Shown piece after piece: positions 35,233 to 47,459 of a DNA stretch of 64,000 nt. The stretch is from Gnetum montanum (taxonomy: Eukaryota > Streptophyta > Gnetopsida > Gnetales > Gnetaceae). The notes beneath the pieces are model-generated. The model had not been told where the DNA came from and did not search any database. It worked only from the letters and a program-made list of their open reading frames with translations. The position numbers and the translations under genes were made by a program. The stretch covers positions 2,534-66,533 of the forward strand of contig MNCI01037820.1 in NCBI GenBank assembly GCA_015680685.1, written 5' to 3'. Positions within the stretch are counted from its first letter, which is position 1. Each line of letters starts with the position of its first letter.

Positions 35233-35646
35233 CCCTAGCAACATTATTGGTTGATTAGCCCAATAGTGTAGCACTTGGTAATCCTAGTAGTGAGTACATG
35301 GGTTTAGGATGTGTACAGAAAGTGGGACTAAATGCTTATGTTATGACTAGTTAGACATTAGTTAATTAATTATATCTCAATAGTATTAAATCATCTTATC
35401 TTTATATTTCAGCACCACAAACCCTAAAAACATAAAACCATAAAAATCATATGCCTAAATTGCACTTAATCATACCATATACATCATAAGCATAATTGGG
35501 GAGACAACTAATGACCTTAAGGTAAGGTTCACTACCTAGATGACTAGTGTACCAGAGAACATATAGTTCTTGGCATTCGACTAGATCATGCATGAATGCT
35601 TCGTGATTCATATGGTTGAGCATAGGGGTACCTTCACCACTAATCA
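35233..35646 (+). repeat. 5' LTR of element C, right half
   Basis: Matches 43812-44185 of the 3' LTR, including AGTTAATTAATTA and TGGTTGAGCATAGGGGTACC. It ends ACTAATCA directly before the primer site. Confidence 0.88.
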
Positions 35647-35647
35647 T

Positions 35648-35665
35648 TGGTGCCATTACTGATGA
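35648..35665 (+). other. tRNA-Asp type primer-binding site of element C
   Basis: TGGTGCCATTACTGATGA can be derived from the tRNA-Asp primer site TGGCGCCGTTGCCGGGGA by five transitions and one transversion. Athila-lineage elements are known to use tRNA-Asp. Confidence 0.75.
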
Positions 35666-35802
35666 ATTGATTTGTTTGAAACATGCACTATCTAGGTTTA
35701 GTGAATACTATTAATATTATTGTACAAACCTCAAGGTCCATATCATTCCGGCTATACATAGAATTATAAAAAACACACTGATGTTTAATTTTATATTGTA
35801 AA

Positions 35803-38250
35803 ATGTCTTCATCTTCTTGCAAAAATGAGGATGCAAAACTACCTGTCTCTAAAAAATGTAAGGTGGTATATACTCATCCTAATGAGTATGTACCTAACTT
35901 CACTATCATATTACATCAAGATGAACAGAGGCAGTGGCAAGACATGGAGAGTAACATGGTATTACCTCCCAATCAATTTGTGTCCAAGATGCTAATTCAA
36001 ATTCTTAAAAAGTTAGGAATCTCAAATCTTCAAAATAAATATGTTGTGCATGGCTTCAACACTCGAGACTATCATCCCACAGAAACACAATGCAAGTGAG
36101 ATCAACACCAGGAGAAGCAACATGAACTTGTAACAGGGAAACATTTTTCTGATCCCTTGTTCTTGCTAAAGCAAACTTATAATGAGGATCCTTTCCATGG
36201 GGGTTATCAACATGGAGATTCNNNNNNNNNNNNNNNNNNNNCCCCCTCCTCGTTAGTGTTGATGAGGGTGTATCCCTAAACCTACAATACACTATTCATA
36301 AACTGGATTCAATGAAAAATGATCATCAAGACAAGAACTTAGGTAAGCATCACAAAGATAGGGAATTTAAGGATTATGGTCGCAATGAGTGAGGTGATGA
36401 TGAACACCATAGTGGTGGTGGTAGTCCATCTCCCTCTCCATCTTCTTTATCTAATTCTGAACATTCCCCTTCTGCTAGTTCTAATAGAAGCCAACAAAGG
36501 AACAATCATGATGAAGGTGACTAGTGGGACAATAATGATTGAAAGGCCCATTAAGAAAGAAGGGGTGGAAAAAATCATCATAGGCATCATTAGTACAATA
36601 ATGATGATGAACCTCTATTAGCTACTCAAAGTATGCTCAACATTGTATAGGTAGTTAAGATTCCAACTAGGCATGTGAAAGATAGCTAAATCAAGCACTT
36701 ACACATCAACAATATTCCACAATTTGAGGGGAGATACAACTCTAATATGCAAAACCATCTACAAGCCTTTCATGATGCCTGAACCTTATAAAACATTGAA
36801 AATGATTGGAAAAAACTAAAATTTTCCCCCCCAAACATTCATCAAGAAGGTAGAAGCTTAATACTGATCCTTGGAACTAGAATCCATTCATAGATGGAGT
36901 ACCATGTTGGAGCTATTCAATGATAAGTACCAAACATACTCCAAAGTGTCTAATTTGAGAAGGCAAATCCAAGGTTGAGAATAGACAACACATGAACCTT
37001 TGGATACCTCGATGGTAAGACACTATCCTCTCTTACATCAATTCCCTTTTCATGGTTATTCTCAAAGGAAACAACTTCACCATATCATAGATGGGCTCAA
37101 AGCTAAAACCAGAAGAACTCTTGGGGTTTATGCCTAAGGAAGATTATCCAAACTAAGAGCTCATCAGATCCAAAGGCTAATAGAGTAGGTAGCAAAATAA
37201 GAAGGTAAATTTCAATAAAAAAAAAGTGCAAAAGAGTATAATAGAAACCCTTGAATCAAAAAAAGAGAGGTTTGATTTTATGAGGAGGATGCACCACTTG
37301 ATGAAGTGATAAATAGAAAAACCTTGCCTATTCAAAAATCTATTTTTGATATTTTATCTAAGGTTGATAAATTATGAGACTCTTTGGATAAAAATATCTA
37401 AACTACTATTAAAATCACTAAAGAAGCTAAAGAGCGAAGTAGTGATTATTATCATAGGAGACGAAAAGAAGCTGAACATGTCTATCAACGAGGTAAGGAC
37501 AAGCTTGCTATAGTAGAAGAAGTTGTGGAAATTGACTCTAATGATGATACTAACTGTGAAATCTGTTAATATGAACATCATAAGGGATGTTGCCCTATGA
37601 TGTTACACTTACAAGAGTCTAGGGTGTATGCACTAAATCCTCGACTATCAAGAAGGCAAGAACCCAGAAGACTACCTTATCCTCAAGGAAATCCAAGGTA
37701 GTTCCACCAACAACAATAGGCTTATTATCTAGGTGAAGCTCCACCACAACTGTATGAGAAATACTAGTAGCAAAAGTAACCACAGTCATCGAGGATGCCA
37801 CCACTAAGGTAGCAGTACCCTTATAGAAAACTAGATCATTATGGGCACTATGTTTAGCAATCCATTTATCCATGAAGCTCTACAGGTCATGCTTTATTCC
37901 AACATCACTATTATTCCCCAGAATATCATCAAAACCATTCACCATCTACTTGGGATGAGAACCCATATCCATATCATCCTCAACATCCATCTGCACATAT
38001 CCCTCCATTGTCTACCTAGTTATGTCCTACTCCATCTATACAAGGAAAAATTCCCCCATAGCTACATCAATGAAATGCTACGAGGGCTATAAAATTGCAA
38101 CTGAACTTCCAACCAAGTGTTGGACAATCAATCTAGAAAATGACCATTCCTCTAACCTAATAGTCCTCCCAAGCCCTCACAACCTACTGCAGCTAGTCGC
38201 CTATATATCTAGCTACCTCATCCTCTACATCAAATACCTTTGAGATCCCT
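35803..38250 (+). pseudogene. gag: Decayed gag and linker of element C
   Basis: Starts MSSSSCKNEDAKLP and stays open for 98 codons, with VVYTHPNEYVPNFTIILHQDE and LPPNQFVSKMLIQILKKLG. A Ser/Pro-rich stretch follows a 20-base assembly gap (36222-36241). The gag core is recognised by NIPQFEGRYNSNMQNHLQAF and FEKANPR-type blocks, shared with H. A CEIC-YEHHKGCC zinc-like motif lies near 37557. A Tyr/Pro/His-rich linker to the protease covers 37850-38250. It has many stops and is dead. The N-terminal domain is very similar in H but not in the Tat-like gags here. Confidence 0.82.
36222..36241. other. Assembly gap (20 N)
   Basis: Twenty undetermined bases inside C's gag, between two segments that both align with H, so the true gap is probably small. 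It may mark a collapsed or misjoined repeat. Confidence 0.95.
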
Positions 38251-38329
38251 TCAAACCAAATGCTGCTTAAGATCTACAATGTAATGTTAAACCATGTTTT
38301 TTCTAACTAAATCAAGGTTGGTAGTCTTT

Positions 38330-38778
38330 CTACAAAGAGAGCTAACCTTGGAAGTTCCCTTATCTACTTGAAAATCATTGGACATGAATCGTGCAAGGCT
38401 CTTCTTGATTCTGGTTCTGGAGTTAATCTCATATCACATGACATGTACAAGGCTTGGAACCTTCCACCTCTTAAGAAGAGCAACATCCTATTAAAATTGT
38501 TAGATCAATCAATCCCTCTCCATTTGGGTTTAGTAGAGGACATTGTGAGCATAGTCTATGGATGGTCCTACCCTGATAATTTCCTAGTGATCAAGGTTGA
38601 AAATTGCAATGGTGACTTCCCTATCATCATGGGACATGCGTGGTTAAGTACTATGGATGTGAGAATGGGCATTAAAGACCTCTCCTTGGAGATTTCCAAG
38701 GAGAATGAATTTGAAAAAATGAAGAGAAAGTGTGTTCCATGCATCGTGTATAGTGATAACAGGTCTAATTGTGTGTAG
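38330..38778 (+). pseudogene. Retropepsin domain of element C (mostly open)
   Basis: Open from 38368 for 136 codons with the active-site loop ALLDSGSGVNLIS (catalytic D-S-G intact), then MYKAWNLPPLKKSN, WSYPDNFLVI, and the second conserved block FPIIMGHAWLSTMD. H has a collinear copy at 60330-60786. The catalytic residues look functional. The frame enters from a gag containing stops, so no functional polyprotein is expected. Confidence 0.88.
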
Positions 38779-39229
38779 AAACTCTAGTATGTTAAAAGCA
38801 CATCCATTAAAGCATGTAATTAGTATGCATAAGAAAAAAAATACAAAAGTTCCTATACACAACCACAAAACAAGAGGGCATCTAGTGGCTGATAGTTGAT
38901 TCTAATAGCAACACATTATGCATGGAACCAACTAAGAACCTCACATGTGCATATGTTAGAGGCATGAAAAAACTTGAGCAAGTTCAATCCCAACTATCTA
39001 ATGATGAAATTAATGATACCTATCAGGGAGAGTTGGGAATCCCTAAAAATTTTAAATAGAAGCCCATAGAATTAAAATTTTTACCAGCCAGCATAGAATA
39101 TGCATTTTTAAACAATGGTAAGCTAGTCATAATCAATGTCAAACTTGCTCCTACACAAAAAGAAAATTTGTTAATAGTGATTAATAAATGGTCAATAGCC
39201 TTTTCTTGTTCATATCATGAACTAACTAG

Positions 39230-39975
39230 AATTGGTTCCAAGATATGCTAGCATTACATTTACACTAAGTTGACCATAAAGCCAAGAAGGTGGCCACAAA
39301 AATAGTTGAACCCCAAATTGAAGCAAATCATCAAGAAAAAATAAAACAACTCCTCAAGGCTAGGTTCATCTATCCCATCACAGATAGTAAGTGGGTTAGC
39401 CCACTTGTAATTGTACCAAAGAAATATGGCAAGTGATAGGTTAGTATTGACCTCAAGCTGTTGAACATGGCTACATTCAAAGATCATTTTTCATTGCTAT
39501 TTGTTGATCAGGTGTTGGACACTATCTCTAGGCATTACAATTATAGCTTCCTAGATGGTTATAGTGGCTATAACCAAATCCAGATTGCACCTAAGGATTA
39601 GGCCAAGACAACATTAATGAGTCCCTAGGAGACTTTTGCATATTTTAAGATGCCTTTTGATCTATGCAATGCTCCTAAAACATTCCAACACCTAGTCCTT
39701 AGCATTTTTTAGCAACAAATTGCTAGTGATGTAGAATTCTTCATGAAATGACTTCTCCACTTATGGAGATATGTTCAAGCAAGCCTTGAACCATCTTGAG
39801 AAAGTACTGAAAAGATGTGTGCAAATGAATCTAAGGCTCAATAAGCAAAAGAGCCGCCTCATGATTTAAGAAGATATTGTACTAGGGCACAGAATCACTA
39901 AAGCAAGGATTAAGGTAGACCCTCAAAAAATAAGAATCATCTAAGAAATAGCCCATCAACTAGAAACTATTAAAG
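39230..39975 (+). pseudogene. pol: Truncated reverse transcriptase of element C
   Basis: RT with frameshifts. Collinear with H: KPRRWPQK region, then Y-DG-SGYNQIQIA-like segments near 39560, then a palm segment with many stops. The later part, KQALNHLEKVLKRCVQMNLRLN and VLGHRITKARIKVDPQKI, is clear. The match to H stops at about 39975 (TIKDVS), just where H continues with the FLGH motif. RNase H and integrase are absent. Bases 38779-39229 are the decayed protease-RT linker. Confidence 0.8.
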
Positions 39976-40150
39976 ATGTTTCTAACTAATAATACAAATA
40001 ATTAATCCATTTACAACAAATAATTAATAAAATAATCAATCTACCATGGTCCAACCTAAGTCAAAGTGCAACTAACTAATGAGAAAAGGTATTTAAAAAT
40101 TCAAAGTTACACATGATAGCTACTAATCCATGGATGTGTTGTGATCACAG
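39976..40150. other. Breakpoint where RNase H and integrase are missing from C
   Basis: AT-rich filler containing AATAATTAATCCA and AATAATTAATAAAATAATC segments joins the RT remnant to the extra gene. H shows that about 1.6 kb or more of pol should lie here. Confidence 0.6.
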
Positions 40151-43015
40151 ATGGCACCAAAGAGAAAACATATGTAGGTAGCAGGGTCATCCCAATCAAG
40201 GGAGAAACATTCTAAAATATGAAGAGACCAAGAACAAACCTGAGAAGAACCACTCACAACCCATGCCATAGGTCCTCTAAGGGATGAGGCAGAGGTGGAT
40301 TTTATCAAATAGATCTCAAAACCAGCAACAGTAACAAAACACTCCCATCAAGATGATGTGTCAACACAACCAAAAACTCTCAAGGTAACCTTAATAGAGG
40401 CTTGCCTAAATTATATTAAGTTATGGGAGGTTTAAAAATTGATGCTTTAGGAGCTAAACTTTGGCCCTTTTCTAGAACATACACCAAGATAAATATAGGA
40501 CCAGCTGAAGACCTCTTCCATGTGGCCAATCATCACTTTCATTGGGGAGTGGTACATGGGAAAAACATTCCTATTTTGGAACAATAGGCAACCTAGATTC
40601 ATAGTAAAGATCAAGGATATCTTGATGTCCTACATGGTACAAGACATTTTTGTAGTGCTTAGATTGCCCAAAATAGGGACAAACTTGATAAAAATTCTAA
40701 TGTGGGATGATTCGAGCATCAGAAAATAATTGGTTCAATGATGTTATGGTGTCAACTGTAAGGAGTATGGAGTGCTCACACTAGCAGAAAGGATCCATTA
40801 TAAGATTGTAGCCTTCCAGCTCAATCCCACAATGAGGCCAAGCAAAATCACCACTTTCTTTACCCATGCATGTGTCACTTTGAGTGGGATATTTTCAATA
40901 AACCTTCTATAGTTGATCTATCTTAAGATAGAGAAGCATTTTAAAGAAAATGAATGTGAATGGAAGGCACTTCCCTTCCATGCCTCATTAGGAAACTCTA
41001 CCGTAGGGAAGGGATAGTCCATTACACCAATGACGATATCAAAACAATTCCAATTGCCAATTGGGTAGAAATGATGAAGGAAAAAATGACTACCACCACT
41101 ATCCATGAGGAAGAGGAGTGACCACCACCTCCACATACCGCTTCGATAAGTGTCAAACATTGCCACAATGACCCAACAGTTGTGTAAATATAGAGAATGG
41201 TTCTAAGTAAACAAGAGAAACAAGTAGGCATGATTGGTGGTAACTCATCTATATACAAAATAATCATGAGTCACCTTAATGAGGTGGCCCAAATAATCAG
41301 TTTGATGGATGAGCGTGGATCCATTTTCTCAAACCAAAGAATGTAGTTTCCCATGAGGTCAAATCAGAGTGCTAGAGAGATCATAGTATCTCTTATAGAA
41401 TAACAACCACTCCCATAAATCTCTAGGAATTCCATGACCTTCTTGGTGTGCTTAGAGGAGGGTGAAGGGATAATTGTTTTTTTTTTTGATGCAACACCAA
41501 GGATAGGAAACAATGGTAGAAGTGGTTGCTAACAGGATTACCAAACTGCTCAACACACCTATGACATTTACATTAGACATCACTGCACTTAAAGATGTGC
41601 AGACATATGTAGGAACTATAAGCAGTAGAATAAGTGTAGAACATCATGTAGAGCTATTAAACTGACTAGAGGGAACCAAGCAACTGCTTCTGAATGTCTT
41701 TAACCTTCTGAACAACACCATTGTGAACTAGTTGGAGCAACTAGAGGTAAGGGGAAAAAACATCATATTGGATGGGCAACTCAAAATTGCCAAAGAGCAA
41801 AATGAATGCTTGGCTATGGAGGTTGCCAAACTAAGAGCCTAGAATGCCAACCCCATGTTTCTTAACCTAGCACTCACAAGAGATGAAACTATGCAATAGC
41901 TTTAGTTTAGGCACAAAGGGGTTGAAAATGCAATGGAGATGGTAATGTTCTATATATCCTTGGTAGAAGCCATGTAGCATAAGATTCAAAAGGCCTTGGA
42001 TAAAACCTACCAATAAAATGTTCAATTGACCACAGAAAATCATTGCCTATGGAATGTTGATGCACACAAGCAATAGTTGATAAATTTCATCCATCAATTA
42101 CAAGAGCAACTAGCTAGAGTAAGCACTCAATTGAGGAGATTGGTAGTAGAGAATAGGAATCTCTCCATAGAGGAGGTGCATGCCCTTCAGTAGAAAACTA
42201 CAATTGAAGTGGCAACCTAGAAATCTAAAGCTCTTAAGTTTGACAAAGCTAAGGATCATTACAAAGAGCAGGTTAGCCTATGAAAGGAAATTAATGAAAA
42301 ACATATCCAATTGACAAAGGCATAGGTAAATGAAGCCCTCTAGTAACTCTAGCAAGGTAGAGAAGTTTGGCAACCCATCATTGATGGGATTGATACCTAC
42401 AAAAAAGTAGAAATCTACACAAAGGAGTTTCAGATCAAGGAGATGATGGAGTATATGAAGCTTGTCAATCTCCATTATGAAAATCTAGCCATGTTTATTG
42501 CTAGACGGCCATGATCAAAGTTGAAGAAGTAGGTGGTTAACTCGTACTTAGTGTACAAGGCCAAGTTCAACCACCATAAGGACACTAATAACAAGCTTGC
42601 AATGGTTAATGTTGAACTCAAAGTTTTGAAGGCACATTTCACAGATCAATGATCAACTACCAAGAACCTAGCTAAAAGGATGAATGACTACCAAGAGCTA
42701 TAAAATGTAGTAAGGGCATTTAACATTGAATGTAAGCAATTCACTGCCTAGTTTGTCAATGTAAATAAGATGTTTTCAATCATTCCTTATCCATAGCATA
42801 TTCCCATTCTAGCCCACATTGGTGATGTCATGTGGACTGTGAATGATTCCCAAAGTAAGGAGGAGAAAATGAAGGCATTGCTTGATGCCTTTTTCCTTCC
42901 ACTGAAGGTTGCAACCATAGTAGGATATCCACAACCACCACAGCCACCGCACATGCCTAAAGCTAATGAAGGTCCTTCAAAGGCTCATGAGCCAACACCA
43001 CCTAGGACTATTTAA
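40151..43015 (+). pseudogene. Extra gene of element C before the 3' LTR (coiled coil)
   Basis: Sits where Athila elements carry their env-like third gene. It starts MAPKRKHM, with a basic PKRK run. The N-terminal ~300 residues include INIGPAEDLFHVANHHFHW, GVVHGKNIPIL and IVHYTNDDIKTIPIANW. The middle ~400 are Glu/Lys/Leu/Gln-rich, with NECLAMEVAKLRA and LVVENRNLSIEEVHALQ, typical of a long coiled coil. The end is Pro-rich, with PQPPQPPHMPKANEGPS. I see no transmembrane segment or signal peptide. Start and final open stretch (42830-43015) share a frame, but there are internal frameshifts and stops. G keeps a 3' portion at 54553-55540. It is not alignable by eye with the opposite-strand gene of B and D. 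Confidence 0.72.
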
Positions 43016-43256
43016 TCTTCACCACCCGTCTTCACACCATCAGAGGATGTGCTATTCAAATTTTTACAATCATGTCTTAGTATACAATTTTGTGTCATGA
43101 ACACCACAATTTTTTATAATTTGTTGATTCATACACTTGGGCACTTATCTTTATCAAGTTAGTCTATTTTTTTTAATAAGAGTCAATTAATAATCCCATA
43201 CCTTCCCAATTTTGTAAAAGAACTTGAGAACAAGTTTTCATTTAGTTGTGGGGATA

Positions 43257-44185
43257 TGATGAATGTCAAAGATTCATGTCGATGGGCCCCTATTGAAAAG
43301 CCTTCATTGATGGGCCCCCATCGATGAGGCCCCATTTATGTGATGTGCCCCATCAACAAGGCCACATCAACATAGCATTTGCTACATTCATGGAAAATCG
43401 TTGATGCAGCCCTAAGGAAAAAACTATAAATACGAGCTCCCTAGCTACATTTATGCATAGAATTCTTATCATAGTAGTAGCACTCTTGTAGTTTGTTTAT
43501 TTGAGAGTTAAAATATTTCTCTAAGTGCATGTAGTAGGAGCTAAAAAGTGTACGGATCTTTATTTAAGCACTATTCTACCTGAACACACCAGTGTGAATA
43601 ACAATAAAGATGAGCTTCTTGATTAAACCTTACAACACTTGGATTAGATTAATGATTTATTTATGCATTTATTATTTTCATTAGTTACAACATTAATTAA
43701 GCTAAATTAGGTTTTGATCAATCGATCAATTAATTAAGCTAAATGTATTAAGCACATAAGTACAATTTCTTTGAGCATAAACACATATTTTCCTGGTAAC
43801 CCTAGCTAGTTTATTGCCTAGTTTTCCCAGTAACGTAGTGCTTGGTAATCCCAACAATAGGTACATGGGTTTAGGACATGTATAGAAAGTGGGACCAGAT
43901 GCTTATATTAGGACTAGTTAGACATTAGTTAATTAATTAAATCTCAATAGTATTAAATCATCTTATCTTTATATTTTAGCACCAAAAACCCTAAAAACAT
44001 AAAATCATAAAAATCATATACATTGATTACACTTAACCATACAATGTACATGACCTTAAGGTAAGGTTTACTACCTAGACGACTAGCATACTGGAGAACA
44101 TAAAGTCCTTGGAATTCAATTGGATCATGCATGAACGCTTCATGATTTGTATGGTTGAGTGTAGGGGTACCTTTGCCACTCATTA
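43257..44185 (+). repeat. 3' LTR of element C (929 bp)
   Basis: It starts TGATGAATGTCAAAG after a short purine run (GTGGGGATA, 43248-43256) and ends CTCATTA, a decayed CATCA. TATA box at 43425-43432. It is collinear with 15362-15810 plus 35233-35646 and carries the uninterrupted D target site. Confidence 0.9.
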
Positions 44186-44190
44186 GACAT
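44186..44190. repeat. Target site duplication of element C, right copy (GACAT)
   Basis: Pairs with GCCAT at 15357-15361, with one mismatch. Element B resumes after it. Confidence 0.65.
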
Positions 44191-44924
44191 TATCAAAAAC
44201 ATTGATTTTGTCCTTTTACTACTTTTGCAAAAAATTTCAATAACTTGGGATTGCCCAATGGTGCAATTGACTATAAATGGAAAATATGATTCAAAGTGCT
44301 ACTATAGTATAAGTTGGTGTATACTTCACTGAGATAATGGTTGAGGTTTTGACATTGGTAACACCAACTATGCTAGTTTTCCTAGTGGCAATCTCTACAC
44401 TGAGGGTGTGTAGTAGACCATAGTGTTTTCTAGCCAACTATACTGAGGTAGGCGGTGGAAAATAGGTTTTCACTTGGGAAAACCAAAAATGAAAATTTTC
44501 TTGCTAAAGGATGTCAATTAATTTTAGAGAATGAAATGTGAAAATTTTTTATTTTCAAATGACTATGCTAGAGTCTTAGACATGTCTACCTTGGCTCTAC
44601 TGCAAAATATCACAACAAATGTAGTTGGGTTTTTGAATGGTCTATACTAGATTTCAAGTGTCAAGTGCAAGTTTCAATGGATAAAAATTCTAGGTTTTTC
44701 TATTGACTACTCTGTGTTCCACAAAATCTAATTACTACTATGAAAATGTAGTGAAAATCCAAATCACTCACCATAACTATGCTAGGTATATTGTATGGGG
44801 ATTGGAATGCCAACACTAGTTTTTACTGGTAAATAATGAAAAAGGCTTTTGAAAATGTTGAAGATAGTTGAAAATGGATTTTGAACAGGTTAAAACTAGT
44901 TTTTGGACTAAGAATTTGGGCAAA

Positions 44925-44943
44925 GCTCCTCCTTCTAACACTA
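44925..44943 (-). other. Primer-binding site of element B
   Basis: The minus strand reads TAGTGTTAGAAGGAGGAGC. Against A's TGGCGCTAGAAGGAGGGCC the differences at the TGGCGC end are all transitions. It lies about ten bases inside the inferred LTR end. Confidence 0.65.
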
Positions 44944-44953
44944 GAAACTAGAA

Positions 44954-46344
44954 TGCCTAGAAACTTTGGTCGTTGGAAAATTGATGATCCCAGGTTGCAA
45001 CAACCTAACCTTGAATCCCAAAGGCCTTTGGAAAAATAGGATCCAAGATGCCTTGGATGGTTTTGTCAATTACCTAGGAACCTAAAAAATGTAAATACAA
45101 ATAAAAATGGGAATGGAATTTCATATTCAAATGGACTGTAATTAACACAAAAATTAAACTTGAAAATAAATATGCACTACAAATGAACTAAAAAATTTAT
45201 TGAATGAAATAATGAAGTTCAAATAGTATAGATTATATGCTCAAAGCACAAGAAGCTAGCTTGAATGAAGCTTGAAGCTTCTAGGAGCCACCATGTTATG
45301 TTTTGTAGTCAATCTCCATGGTCCAAGTACTTCCCAATTCTAATCTCTTGCAACTTCTTGTTGGTTTCCATTCAAGTCTACAACTTTGGCTACAAGTGTT
45401 ATTAATAGTGATACAAGCTTTCATTTTAGTTGTATTACACCAAGGGTCTCTTATGTTCAATGTAAATGACAAATGGAATTCAAGCTTTCAAGGTTGCAAA
45501 AGACTATGGATTGCAAAAATTTGGTACTACTAAAAAATTTTTGGAACTAAATTTGGTATTCAAACTTGGGTTTTATAAGATTTAGGTTGTTTATTTTATG
45601 CTACAAATTACTATCATGATTGATAATAGATTGATGTTGGTTGCTAGTGTAACGACTATGATTCCTAGTGTACTTGACCATTTCTGGAAAGTTTTGATGC
45701 ACCAAGGCCATAAAAAACCAGACACATACTAAAAATAGTAAAAAAACACTTGTGACTACACTAGCCTTCACCTTGACTACACTAGCCTTGGAGGATTATG
45801 TTGACATCTCTTAGAATCTACTAAAATCATGGTGGCTATGCTGGCCAAACTACATTTGTTAGAAATCCATGATGACTATGTTGACCATGTTGCCATCATC
45901 GAGAAATATTATGACTACGCTAGCCATTGCTAGGAAAATGGAGAACCCAATAATACCACCATTGATCTTGCAAGCACGTTGGGTTTTGTGGTGACTACGT
46001 TCAGTGTTATTAGGAAAAATGAAAACCCAACACCATCTATGCTGGGGATAGATGGTTTCATCATAGTTGAGGCTATACCTCTATAAAAACCCATGAAAAT
46101 GCCAAATCTAGTAGCCCCCAAGGAAGTTTTAGCCTTCCCAAGCTCATATATAGACATTATAGTACTTTCTGCACTTGGGAAGTGAGGAATTTATAATTTA
46201 TAAGGCATTTTTCAACCACAAAACGTTAAGGTATGTAAGATTGCAATTCATGGGCTACAAGTCTTACATTTACAATGAATCCTTCCATCAAGTTGGGTGG
46301 TAGAGGTCACAAGTTGCAACATGCATTTTCTAGGTGGTGTTTCA
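44954..46344 (-). repeat. 5' LTR of element B (about 1.39 kb)
   Basis: The minus strand starts TGAAACACCACC at 46344, identical over 12 bases to the LTR start of D, and ends near 44954. A minus-strand TATA region, TATAAATTATAAATTCC at 46186-46202, lies in a context like that of D. Short GACTATGCT-type motifs recur at 45750-46050. The partner LTR is outside the window. Confidence 0.68.
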
Positions 46345-47459
46345 TGAAGGATTAACTCAAGAGACATCAATAAACAATACAAAGCACCACTATAAGTCCA
46401 TCATGAACATTTCCTTTCCATGCTTGATTTCATAGTGTCGAATAATGTCAAAGAGTTCTTGTGATGATGAGATAAGGTTATAATGAGGAAATAAAGGTTA
46501 AATTCTACCTTTGTTCATGAATAAATGGTCACAAGGTTAATAATAAGTTCCAAATGTTGACATCATGATTATAGTTATGGTGGTGACATTCTGGATAATC
46601 AATATGGTCTTTACATTTCATGCTTCAAAGTGTTGATTACTCAGTGATGTTTTTGAGGAGAAAACCCTCCACTTCAAGGCTTCTTTGGTTGTTAGGCTCC
46701 TCCCTTTTCTTATTTTGAGCCATTGGTTTATCTTTTGATCTTTGTTGGCCTTTTTGCTTCTTGGAAAATTGCTTCCCCATTTTTTTCAAGGTGAAGCCTT
46801 CATTGGATTTCATTGCCAAGGATAGGTTTGATTTGGCTTTCCCCATGAATGAGATGTGTTACATTCAATGAACTTGATGGTGGAGCATGATAAATAAAAT
46901 GTTACATGATCATAATGCATGAGTGTCAAACATCAGTCATCATCATTATTCAAGATAAGAAAGGTTATAATCAAGCTATGAGATTAGGCTCAAGGAGTGG
47001 TAATAATGATGATGTGAAGCAAGCACTCTTGGTATGATAGGACAAGCTAACCAAATCTTATGCATCAAGGTCACATGATAACTTATTGCTATGATAAGTT
47101 GCACCTTTGTGATGACATTCTAAGCTTCATCCTACAAGCACAACTCCAAGAGAATAAGAAAACATGACAAAAAATGCATGTTATTACAAGATAATGCATA
47201 AGGCTACACAAGGAAATCAATATACCAAGTTATCATAGGTCAATGTTATTATGAAAAGGAGATATTTATGTAATGTACATTAGATTTAGAAAGCTTATAA
47301 TTCATTTATTATACAAAATAGAGAGATGGAGATATAGAAAGCATGTGTAGGCTCACTTTTTATTCCATGTAAGGGTTGTAAATGTCAACTATTGGTTTGT
47401 ACATGTAAAGAATACATTAGATGTAATAACATTTTAAATAAAAATGATTAACTAGATTG
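46345..47459. other. AT-rich interval, nothing recognised
   Basis: Lies between B's LTR end (TGAAG follows it, perhaps half of a target duplication) and F's integrase. A 69-codon Lys-rich open frame on the minus strand (46846-46637) has no match here. It may be F's 3' untranslated region or older flank. Confidence 0.4.

Larger units (their letters stand above)
15362..44185 (+). mobile_element. Athila-like Ty3/gypsy element C, split by element D
   Basis: Plus-strand LTR element. Its 5' LTR is cut into 15362-15810 and 35233-35646 by element D. Its interior is 35647-43256 and its 3' LTR 43257-44185. Without D it is about 9.4 kb. Order: tRNA-Asp type primer site, gag, protease, RT, a breakpoint, an extra coiled-coil gene, 3' LTR. 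RNase H and integrase are missing, so it could not have moved on its own in this form. By eye its two LTRs differ at about one site in nine. Confidence 0.85.
44191..46344 (-). mobile_element. Element B, 5' part (leader, primer site, 5' LTR)
   Basis: Minus-strand continuation of B on the far side of C. The leader is 44191-44924, without a gene. The primer site is followed by an LTR. The join with 15361 puts the primer site about 0.75 kb upstream of B's gag start, longer than in A (about 0.2 kb) and like D (about 0.35 kb or more). Confidence 0.7.

Noticed and set aside
36376-36621. 81-codon frame in C's gag
   Set aside because: Wrong frame. The Ser/Pro-rich reading in another frame matches H's gag.
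40151-43015. C's extra gene as a homologue of the antisense gene of B and D
   Set aside because: Both are helix rich, but no shared words or exon structure could be aligned by eye.
46637-46846. Lys-rich 69-codon minus-strand frame as a host gene
   Set aside because: Too short, no supporting context or homologue in the window.
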